From Neoceratodus forsteri (lineage: Eukaryota > Chordata > Ceratodontiformes > Ceratodontidae), in contig CM057456.1 of assembly GCA_016271365.2 (NCBI GenBank), positions 610,395,501 through 610,459,500 of the forward strand: a stretch of DNA of 64,000 nt. Direction: 5' to 3'. Shown in pieces: positions 55,321 through 64,000 of the stretch. Position 1 is the first letter of the stretch. The number at the start of each line of letters is the position of its first letter. A model generated the notes under the pieces. The model searched no databases. It was given only the letters and a program-made list of their open reading frames with translations, and was not told the origin of the DNA. Position numbers and translations under genes: made by a program.

Positions 55321-56850
55321 ATAGAAACATAGAAACATAGCCTTTGATGGCAGATAAGGACCGCTTGGCCCACCTAGTCTGCCCATTTCCCTACCTAAAG
55401 GATAAGCTGCAGATCCTATTTAACCAACAGCCTATTTCTTCCTACCCCCCCACAAAAATTGCCTTATGTCTGTCCCATGCATTCTTGAATTCTCCACAAG
55501 TTTTAGACCCCACAACCTCCTCAGGAAGGCTGTTCCATGCGTCCACCACCCTCTCTGTGAAAAAAATACTTCCTCACATTGCCCCGAGCCGTCCCCCCTT
55601 TATCTTCAAATTGTGTCCCCTTGTTCTTGCACATCTCTTTTTCTGAAAGATGCTACCCTCTTGGACTTTGTTGATTCCACTGAGGTACTTAAACGTTTCT
55701 ATCATGTCCCTTCTCTCCCTCCTTTCCTCAAGGGCATACATATTAAGCTCCTATAGCCTCTCCTCGTATGGCTTCTCTTGCAGACCCTGCACCATTTTAG
55801 TTGCCTTCCTGTGAACTGCTTCCATCCTGTCTATGTCCTTGTGGAGATGGGGTCTCCAGAACTGGACGCAGTACTCCAGATGGGGTCTCACCAACTGTCC
55901 ATACAGGGGGATAACAACTTCCTGTTTTCTGCTGGTGATGCCTCTCCCTATACATCCCAGTATCCCCCCAGCCCTCCCTACTGCCTTCTCACATTGCTTG
56001 CCAACCTTAAGGTCATCTGATATGATTACCCCCAGATCCCTTTCCATTTTTGTTGTTGTTACTACCTCTCCCCACATTGTGTAATCTTCCCCTGGGTTTT
56101 TGTTTCCCAGGTGCATTACTTTGCACTTCTTTGCATTGAATCCAAGCTGCCATACTTCTGACCATTCCTCCAACCTTGCCAATTCCCTTCTCATCCTTTC
56201 CATGCCTCCTTGTGTATCAACCCTGTTGCAGATCTTTGTGTCATCTGCAGAGGCACACTTTTCCTTCCAGTCCCTCTGCAATATCACTTATAAAGACATT
56301 AAAAAGGACTGGACCCAGTACTGAACCCTGCAGTACCCCACTAGTAACCCCTCTTTCTTCAGAGTGGACTCCATTTACAATTACCTTCTGTGTCCTGTTG
56401 TTCAGCCAATGTTTCACCCAGGCTACCACCCTGGGACCCACTCCAAGGCTGGTTAATTTGACTACTAATCTTTTGTGTGGGACTGTGTCGAATGCCTTGC
56501 TAAAGTCTAGGTAGGCCATGTCCACAGCCCCTCCCTGGTCTACTACTTTAGTCACCCAGTCAAAGAAATCAATTAGATTCGTCTGACATGACCTTCCCAC
56601 TGTGAACCCATGCTGCCTTGGGTCCTGTGCCCTACTGGCCTCTAGGTACCCAACAATTCTTTCCTTCAGAAGTGATTCCATCACTTTCCCTACCACAGAG
56701 GTCAAACTGACAGGTTTGTAGTTTCCTGCCTCTGTCTTGCTCCCTCTTTTGTGAAGGGGAATCACATCAGCCTTCTTCCAGTCCTCAGGTACCACACCAT
56801 CCTCCCACGATTTGTTAGTAGTGCTACTGCATCGCACGCTCAGCGCTACT
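55321..56850 (-). mobile_element. Antisense CR1 LINE (3' portion)
   Basis: The element starts at its 3' end with TAGAAACATAGAAACATAGC (a CR1-like TATGTTTC terminal repeat in reverse). The reverse transcriptase runs upward: [15 protein letters not shown] near 56780, [20 protein letters not shown] near 56600, motif [10 protein letters not shown] at 56513-56487, motif B SGVLQGS at 56342-56322, catalytic SADD at 56251-56240 (Y/F replaced by S), HLGNKNPGED near 56115, then PLYGQLVRPHLEYCVQFWRP near 55880 and a C-terminus to about 55480. A frameshift separates motifs B and C. It is less damaged than the CR1 in the duplicated block. Confidence 0.9.
55751..56837 (-). pseudogene. CR1 reverse transcriptase (antisense, one main frameshift)
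   Basis: Two overlapping open frames (56837-56241 and 56287-55751) together cover the fingers to the thumb. The break falls just before the catalytic box. Both aspartates of the box and the motif A aspartate are present. The 5' end is truncated inside the linker or fingers, so no endonuclease remains. Confidence 0.88.
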
Positions 56851-57388
56851 AGTGGTCAACATTGTTCCTTTCTGGTGCACAAAACTCTTTAGCTCTCACT
56901 GTCCCCCACAAATGAATCACCCCACAGGAATAATTTTCACTTTTTTGGGGGAGAGGGAATTAAAGTACCTCCTTTACATTCTCCAGTCACAGAGTTCACC
57001 ACCTGACTTTCGTGCTCCCTATCTGATCGTGCCTCAGACGACCACCAGCGTCTCAAGGTGAAAACTGAAAAAGGAAACCGAGCTACCATGGTGTGTCAGT
57101 ATGAAATACATAAACAAGGAAAGTGAACACAAGTGAGTGGGGGTGGGGTGCAGACTTCAACTGCCAAGAAGGGACATACTGTACACAGCAGCAAGCAAAC
57201 AGTAAAACAACAGTCAAACACTACACTGCCCTCTACTGAAAAATACTGTTGTGCATACCAGTAGAGGGACTACTTTACTAACAGGGAAACAATAACTTAA
57301 TCTTCAGTCTTTTTATTATTTTTTTTGTTTGTTTAATTCATAAATATTACAACAACAACATCTTTACAGATAGCCCATTTTCTAAGTG

Positions 57389-57531
57389 CAATAATACTCT
57401 CCAGGGTGGGCTGTATGGGCAATACCGGACTTGCAGGGGCTATAAGGCTCTCCGCATGTGGCGTCGGGCCTCATTATGCCCCTGGGCGGTCCAGTATTGC
57501 CCAAGACCGCCTAACCTGTTGGGTATTATTG
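57389..57531. repeat. 143-bp GC-rich hairpin
   Basis: The left arm CAATAATACTC, then GGGCTGTATGGGCAATACCG, pairs with the right arm GGTCCAGTATTGCCCAAGAC, then GGGTATTATTG. An inner stem GGGGCTATAAGGC faces GCCTCATTATGCCCC. It is another non-autonomous palindromic element or MITE. 56850-57388 and 57532-58555 contain no recognised gene. Confidence 0.85.
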
Positions 57532-58555
57532 CTTGCATTGTTAATGTTAAAGTGATAAGCACTTCTCGTTAATATTAAAGTGATACACACTTGTTGATAT
57601 TAGAGAGATAAGCTTGATTTTTAGAATTTGCCAATTGCACTGTCAATTTTAATTGCTAATTGCACTGAAAGTTTTATCAGCTGCACTGAATTTTTTATTC
57701 TTATTGCACTGCTGTTTATCAGCTTAAGTAAAGGTATTTATTCTATTTAATTACGCCTGTTGATGGTTATTATTAGTGGATCTTAGTGCCCCTTTTTAGT
57801 CTGTTCCTCTGGATGGTGGCAGCTGTATTATTTCTGGGGGAACAGTGCCTCACCCTTTTTAAGACACTTTTTCACTCCCACCAGTGGCTCTGTGGCTGGC
57901 TCTGCACCATGTTTGGGTGTCCAGCTGTCAGGCCAAACAATCTAACATTGTCACCTCAACCAGTGTAAGCCCATTACCTTTGGCTGAGGGTGGAGCTGCC
58001 GAGAAAGCCATCTTGGTGACATCCATGACACAGAGGGAGACAGTCACACACCACAACTGTCTTGCCGCTCCATTTTTTCACAATACAATCTACTGTATGT
58101 ATTACACCCATATTTATGGGCTGGGGTTACATACCTACCATGATTGCTTGTTGACAAGTATAACAACAGCTGTAAAAACAGGTGAAAGCTTAGTATGTTG
58201 CAAAGTTAAATGCTTAACCATTTAAGAGTTGCTAATGTGCCATTTTCTTGCTCCAAATTGTTGTGAAGCAATACTTTCTTCCTTACAAGTTTCAAATATT
58301 CTTACTTGTTAGTGATTATCGCTTTCAGTACCAACACAGACTTTATCGTCACGGATGGTAATGCAAGGTGTTCTTGGGGCACAGCGTGAACTGTATGGGA
58401 CCAGTAATTTCAGCAGCAGCCCCCGGTCCTTACTGCATGAACTAACTGAAAATCTTTAGACAGTACAGTGATCTGCTTTTGCAGTTTCAGTGAACCATGA
58501 TGTTACTGGACCCTCACAAGAGGTAGCAAAGGAAGACAAGTGAAGCAATATACTT

Positions 58556-58738
58556 ATTATATAGAGAATAATGGATAGGTAAGTGTGTGTTATGGATTTT
58601 TTTCACACACCCTCGTTGTGTGATGACCCATAAACCTCGAAAGCGAAGCTCAAGAGGTTAATGTGGTCATCACACACAGAGGATGTGTGAAAAAAATTCA
58701 TAACATCAAACTTACCTATCCTTTATTTTTTATAATTT
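58556..58738. repeat. Hairpin element H3 (H1 family)
   Basis: The arms ATTATATAGAGAATAATGGA, then TAGGTAAGT, and their reverse CTTACCTATCCTTTATTTTT, then TATAATTT, enclose a second stem TGTGTGATGACCCATAAACC / GGTTAATGTGGTCATCACAC. It is the only member of the family outside the duplicated block and has a distinct inner sequence, which supports mobility. Confidence 0.8.
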
Positions 58739-58841
58739 CTGGTATGAACATTTAGACTGTATTTCTAGCAGCTTGTCAGAAAAAGACAATTTTTTTTAGC
58801 TAGGGTGCAGTTTTATTTTTGAAGAAATTGAACTATACATG

Positions 58842-60414
58842 TGTAACCACCTCCCACCGCCCTCCCCCCTTGTTTAACTAGCAGGGCTGCTCCTCACACC
58901 ACATGGCACCTAAGAGAGGGCTGGGGGTGTACACAACAGTTCACAGTACATCTATGTCTGAACCTGCCATACACAGACAGGCAAACCAAGTGTGGCAACT
59001 ACCTGGCTCACACCTGGTGGGACCATTTACCATGGCCATCAACCTAGGTCCCTGGGAGAACATGTTTGCTCACAATATATGCTAGGTTTGCACTTCTGGT
59101 CAGGGGCACCCAAATAAATCCAGACACAGTGGATGCAATAACAGTACTGTTCAAACCAGGTTGGGATTCTAGAGTGTGACTTTTATTCACATACACAGGG
59201 AATAATCACAAAGCAAAGATGGACCCCCACAGGGCTACTCCTACTGGTAATGCAGATTACTGAGGTACAGAGAACACTCACAGTGAACTCTCAGGTTCTG
59301 ACTTGAACAGTGAACTCTCTGGTTTTGAATTACACAGCGAACTCTCTGGTTCTGAATTACACAGCAAACTCTCTGGTTCTGAAATGGAGATTGGCACACA
59401 TGGACAGAACTGGTACATTTCCTCTTGACTTGGCACGCACGGCCAGTACTAGGACACGTTCCCATATTTCATGAGGAATACTGGTGACACACACGATCAC
59501 CAAAGAGCACGTCTAGGCTCACAGAAAATCCAGCCCACGTCTGGGTAACTATTTCCATCTGGCACTGGCCAAATGCACTGAATGAAAATTGAACTGGTGC
59601 CCAAACTGAACCCAGAGAGGTAAACTGGTTACTCGAGATGGGGGGGGGGGTCTCCCACCTTTTGCTTCCAAGTGTATACTCGGCCATTCATCTGGTTAAT
59701 AACACCCTCACAGAAAACTTGTAGATGCTATCTTGAAATGTTTTTCACACTTAACATACTACATGACTAAAAGTTCTGTACTTGGACAGTCTCTCTCTCT
59801 ATACTCCATAGTAGGCAGACACTTTTAAAAAAACAGAAACAGTCTAGGTGACAGGGTCCCTTTTGTCAAAGAAAATTCACCAAGGAATGCAGGTGCCCCT
59901 CCTTGGCTGAACACCAAAGTACTCACAGTTTCTAAAGTTGTCACATGCAGCTTCGCTAGACAGACTGGCTGAGGGGATTGCCCCTGAACCCTGAAGATCG
60001 ACCCATCCCTCATGGGATGGGGCAAAGGAAAACCCACTTGAAATGGTTTCCACCACTTCTATCTCAGTCTTCTACGTTCTTCTTCTAGTGTGAGAACAAA
60101 CTACCCAAACACACAGTGGTAGCTCTCTGTCAGAGCAAAAACTGAGAAGCTGCTGCAGGCTGCAGCCTCCTCCAGGAACTCCACTCTACAGACTGAACGA
60201 ACATTCTAAAGCTATCTCCCTTGCAGCTAGCTCGAGTGTGGCTTATGGTGCTGTGACAGTTCCATGATTACATCATCACTCCAGCTCAGCTGAGACTGAA
60301 AAACAGAGTGTGACACTGTGAAATCCATTTACCTGGCACTTCACAAGCTGCCTTTCCCTGCCTGCCACCGATTCTAATGGAATTCTAGTAACCCCTGGGA
60401 ACAAGGGAGTTACA
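58842..60414. mobile_element. Solo LTR (1.57 kb)
   Basis: The ends TGTAAC (58842-58847) and GTTACA (60409-60414) form the short inverted repeat of an LTR. CATG flanks both sides (58838-58841 and 60415-60418). There are no retroviral-type coding motifs inside, and it contains CAAATAAATCC near 59110. No second LTR was found nearby, so a solo LTR is the simplest reading. A 27-bp tandem repeat lies inside. Confidence 0.65.
59282..59390. repeat. 27-bp tandem repeat, four units
   Basis: AG(T/C)GAACTCTC(A/T)GGTTCTG starts at 59282, 59309, 59336 and 59363. The 27-bp period keeps frame, so the - strand shows a nine-residue repeat with QNQRV, but no known protein is involved. Confidence 0.9.
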
Positions 60415-60418
60415 CATG

Positions 60419-61289
60419 AATTAAACACAGCTGAAAATACTGCCATTGAAATACCTTTTGTGAAACAATGGAATGCAATAGTTTATTTGAGGAATGTCAT
60501 ATCAACCGGATTTTTGGGTTATTATGAAGTGTCATATAAACTGGATTTCAGGTTATTATTGCCTTTGGAGCCTAATGACCCTAAACCCAGTTATGCATTT
60601 TTAACAAAACAGTGATCTGGTTGATATTTATGGTCACCAGTAATTACACAGCGTTTTCTTTACATGTATGTAACTTGAACCATGGCACTTCTTCATGTAT
60701 ACCTATGTATAGCTGAAAGCTAATAAAAAGAAATAACAAAAATGCTATAAGCCAGGAATTCACAGACAACTGTGATTGCCATTGAACTTAGATGGCAGTC
60801 GTTTACATCAGATGACTATTGTTTTTGGCGTGTTACATGGTACAATGTGGGAAGTTCGGTATGTTATCCGTTTGTATTTGAGGTAATTCGGACTTGTAAT
60901 AATTATGTACATTGCACTCTTATTTTATAACCTATTATTCTGTAACCAGGTACCAGTAGCAGGATGACTTTGTAACTAGGACGTTTGTCAAGTTTTTATC
61001 CTGTATAAAAATAAAGAATTCTGTTTGTCTGTCTATCCATCCAAGTTAGCCAAAGCTGGCGGTAAAATAACTTTTTTGCACTTAATTGTTCTATTAATTT
61101 CCAACTCAGAAAAATGTGTACAGCATAATATACTCTAGAGGACCCCGGTTCCATGTGACATTACAATTTTTTGTGCATACAGGGAACAAGGGTTTAGACA
61201 GCAGTAATCACAGTCTGAAAGTAGGAGTTAGAATATACACACATAGGCAGGTAAGCGGTAAACTAATGAGTTTTGCCCAACCAGGGTTG
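60419..61289. other. Unclassified AT-rich spacer upstream of AVL9
   Basis: Two GTCATAT(C/A)AACCGGATTT-like words lie near 60497 and 60529. A repeat-like end with AAAATAAAGAATTCTGTTTGTCTGTC is near 61007. No exon is recognised on either strand. Confidence 0.5.
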
Positions 61290-61536
61290 AGCAATTTGCC
61301 GGGGTAGCGTGTCCCCTGTTGGGGGCACTGACCGCCCTTTGGCACCCAGCGGTCTCCACGGATACGACGCACCAGTGCGATACGGCATGACGTGATTGGG
61401 GCACCATCAGTTGCGCAGCAGAAGCGGAAGAGAAACGAATTTGTATAGAAGGAGCTGCGATCAGTCGTCAGAAACGAGGGATCCTGTCATTCGGCTGAGC
61501 TCCATCCCACGGGGAAGCAGCAACCGGAGGGGACCG
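61290..61536 (+). promoter_or_regulatory. AVL9: CpG-rich promoter and 5' UTR of AVL9
   Basis: CpG dinucleotides become frequent from about 61300 and stay so to about 61800, unlike the surrounding AT-rich DNA. There is a CRE-like TGACGTGA at 61388-61395 joined to an inverted CCAAT box GATTGG at 61394-61399. No TATA box is visible, as usual for CpG-island promoters. The transcription start cannot be fixed from sequence. Confidence 0.65.
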
Positions 61537-61620
61537 ATGGAGTGTCACGGGCGAGAGGAAGTCAAGGGGCCGGTTCTGCACATCGTAGTGGTCGGCTTCC
61601 ACCACAAAAAGGGCTGTCAG
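61537..61620 (+). CDS. AVL9: AVL9 first coding exon (partial gene)
   Basis: The exon encodes 28 residues from ATG 61537 to CAG 61618-61620, followed by the donor GTGAGG. The core GPVLHIVVVGFHHKKGCQ is the strongly conserved start of AVL9 (late secretory pathway protein, DENN-like fold, linked to Golgi-to-surface transport and cell migration). As I remember the human gene, exon 1 also ends after KKGCQ. The residues before GPVLH vary between species, here ECHGREEVK. The ATG has G at +4. An in-frame TTG upstream at 61396 is not a credible start. The remaining exons lie beyond the window. In human, LSM5 starts head-to-head next to AVL9; I looked for its first exon on the - strand upstream and did not find it. 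Confidence 0.93.
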
Positions 61621-64000
61621 GTGAGGCGTCCACCCTCTCCCCTTCCTTCTCGGGATTGCTGGGCAGGAGACTCGCTGATGTGTTGATATACCTCCCGAGC
61701 CATCTGCTCCCGGTAGCGGCGATCTATTCATGTCGCTCCCGAGAAGATGGGCTGCCAAAGCATGAGCGGAGACCTAGGGGAGCGCGGGAGACATGCAGCC
61801 GAGCTGAGGCCTTTTGGACTCTGTTTCACCGCAGTGCATACCCCTCAACGGTCCCTGGTTTTGCGTCAGAATTTTCTTCTGTCCCTTGTAAAATGTGTGT
61901 TTGTGTCACTGAACAGTAGGGATTGGAAGCAGAAAATAATGTCAGACATTACAGTTACTGGCTTGTTTTTCCGAAAAAGCACCTTACACGAATCCCCTTA
62001 TTCTGTCAGCTTTCTGAGAGAATATTACCCATTTGTAAGACTTGCTTCTGATTTAGGGGTCTTTAACCCTAATTTTTGTAAGCCTTGTCAGTTGTCCCTG
62101 ATTTATGAGGCACAAGGCTGAGCGGTATGCCGCAGTGACGGGGCTGAGCCGATTGTAAACAAAGTGCCTGGAGATGGAACTAGTGGCAGTCCTGTTTTGC
62201 TGTGTAAGTGTAGCAGTGGCGGTGATGATTTCATTGGTTATTTGCAGCCTTTTTCACGCTGCTTCCTTCCCCGGAGTTGTTTGTTTCCCTCTCCTGTATG
62301 ATCTGTCCAAAGCTCAGCCTCATGGAACATCAGAGATCATCAGGTCTCAGTGGAGGAAGGTGTGCGGGTAGTCGGAGTTCCCCTAGCATCAGCAGTAATT
62401 GGAGCGCGAGGAAAATGTGACTTGAGAAGAAGTGTGGTTACCTACAGTGAAAAGCATAGCTGTATCTTGCTGGTGGCGCCTACTGACCACAGTGTTAGGA
62501 GCTTTGATTAACTCTGTGCTTTAGAACAGATGCATTGAAATAGGTCTCCTGCACTAGGCTGAATTATTTTGCCATTGCTAACCCAAATTGTGCAATCCAG
62601 GTTAGTGACAAAATGACACGCTGTAACATTGACACAGCAGTTCTGTGATAAACAACTCACAACCGTTGAGTAAGTCATTAGCCCTGCTGAACTTCTACTG
62701 CTATGGTCCAAGGCACTTGTTCAGGCAAATGGGTCAAAAATTGTCCCATCATGTCAACCATCACTGTGACATTCCTGTGCATTATTGTGATACATAAATA
62801 TAATATATTTTGGTGGTGTGTGGATTCTAATCTCACACCTGGAATTTTTTAGTGCTGCACTGATGAGGTGTGACCTTCGAAAGAGACATTAAATCGAGAT
62901 CCCTTCTGCTAGTTGTCCATGTGGAAGTTAAATATTGCATGATAACATGTCATAAGAGTAGGGGAGTTCCCCCCAGTTTATTGCCAATATTTCTCTTGCC
63001 AGTAAAACAAGACCCCGTCACCCACCCACAGGATGCACCTGGAAACAAGCAGTGGAGCTCAGTGTGCTTTTTCTTGGTCAACATGTAGGAATTAATAGAA
63101 CAAGTGCTTTTCTGAGTGGGACTCTTAAAAACGTTAGCAAGATCATTGAAACTCCAGAAGGGGTGGGTTTCATTCTCTTCAGAACAATTGTCCAGGATAG
63201 CTCTGTCCTGACTGAGCTAGGACAGATTTTACTGCTTTAGCACCATTTCACTCTTAAATACATGGACCGTGTCAAGTGTATTAGACATAGAGGATATACA
63301 ATGGCCTGTGTTCAAATATGCCATTAATTTCCATGAGTGAGGGGGTGGAACACAGTCCATTGTATGTTCCGTGCATATAATGTATGTGTTCTGTGTGACA
63401 AGTAAGAGCAAATTCATTGTGGGACTGGCAGAATGGACTGTCAATCAAGTTGATTGTGATGTAGGCAGGTGAAAAATAAAACAGTGTTATTTAACCATTG
63501 GGTGAATAACATCATTCATCTTTCACTTGGGTCAGAGTTTTGGGAAAATAATGCATTTATTTAAGTAGTGGGATACTTACATACATTGCATACAGAATAG
63601 TATTGCATTGAACATCATATTGTAATAGGAGTCTCGCATTGATCTAGTGTGTAGAAAAAGAATTCAGATATTGGGACAGGAAGGATTGTAATAGTAAAAG
63701 AAACAAAATCAGTAAAAGCAGAATGCTCTAAATTCAGATGTTGGGACAGGAATGAATAGAATTGTGTGAGAAAGTGATAAAAACAGAATACTCTGGATTT
63801 TTTTTTTTATTGTTTGTTTCAGATTTTTCAGTGTGAAATTTAGTGTTTGTGAAGAGTGCTAGATTGACAGTACCTTCCCCTCACTACCTTGCCAGTGTGT
63901 CTCACCCTGCCCTGAATGGACCACATCATAGAAGAGAGGATAGTTCAGACTCTATATCCATGCAATTCTTAGCTGCTTTTTGTTTTTATGATAGCTTTTC
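61621..64000 (+). other. AVL9: AVL9 intron 1 (5' part)
   Basis: The intron starts with GTGAGG and continues past the right edge. No frame matching AVL9 exon 2 was found in 61621-64000. It contains a CpG-rich start to about 61800, a SINE remnant at about 62855-63090, and AT-rich sequence with two similar ATTCAGAT(A/G)TTGGGACAGGAA words near 63662 and 63731. Short open frames are not supported as genes. Confidence 0.8.
62855..63090 (+). mobile_element. Decayed SINE with the same central domain as 2700-3128
   Basis: GATGAGGTGTGACCTTCGAA, then AGAGACATTAAATCGAGATC, aligns with the central domain at 2853-2900. AAGAGTAGGGGAGTTCCCC follows as in that SINE. CTTGGTCAACATGTAGGAAT near 63074 resembles the tail. 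The tRNA-like head is not clear. Confidence 0.65.

Noticed and set aside
59241..59465. - strand frame with a nine-residue repeat
   Set aside because: The repeat is a 27-bp tandem inside a solo LTR; the frame is kept only because 27 is a multiple of 3.
61130..61400. LSM5 first exon on the - strand
   Set aside because: Read in reverse, this stretch contains no ATG-led frame resembling the LSM5 start, so it was not annotated.
61542..61919. Open frame overlapping AVL9 exon 1 in another phase
   Set aside because: It runs across the splice donor into intron 1 and has no conserved content; the AVL9 frame explains the region.

Overview
The window is vertebrate nuclear DNA, gene-poor and dominated by transposable elements. 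It holds several CR1/L2-type LINEs (apurinic-type endonuclease plus reverse transcriptase, all broken), long tRNA-headed SINEs, hAT-, Harbinger- and TTAA-type non-autonomous DNA transposons, many hairpin elements, two likely solo LTRs and several tandem arrays. This repeat load, with very diverse CR1/L2 elements, suggests an amphibian (a caecilian comes to mind) or another large-genome non-mammal. That placement is a low-confidence impression.

Only one host gene is recognisable. A CpG-dense stretch at about 61.3-61.8 kb contains the first coding exon of AVL9 on the + strand, ending in a clean GT splice donor. Intron 1 runs off the right edge. Everything to the left (about 61 kb) is upstream intergenic DNA in which I find no host exon.

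Layout. 1-14.9 kb and 26.5-38.8 kb are two diverged copies of one block, a direct-orientation segmental duplication. The shared block contains an unclassified 5' part, a hairpin-ended composite element, a LINE with a 2A-like motif (LINE E), and a CR1 inserted into that LINE. Each copy then gained its own insertions, so the other copy shows the empty site. Copy 1 gained a complete L2-like LINE (LINE A), a SINE, a hAT-type element and a 1.1 kb hairpin-ended insert. Copy 2 gained two nested LINE 3' ends, a further LINE 3' end, a SINE, a CR1 3' fragment and a 1.5 kb solo LTR. Between the copies (15-26.5 kb) lie palindromes, an inverted minisatellite, a 1.5 kb Harbinger-like element and a LINE (LINE C) inside a 194-bp tandem repeat.

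From 38.8 to 61 kb lie a LINE interrupted by a 562-bp foldback element at a TTAA site, then a near full-length 2A-bearing LINE (LINE B, about 42.0-51.3 kb). LINE B is split by a 3.5 kb insert that carries a roughly 295-bp satellite array. After it come a LINE C-terminus, an antisense CR1, more hairpins and a second solo LTR just upstream of AVL9.

The best candidates for novelty are the 2A-like motifs in two LINE families, the hairpin family repeatedly tied to the same composite element, the satellite-carrying insert in LINE B, and the duplication itself as an insertion clock.
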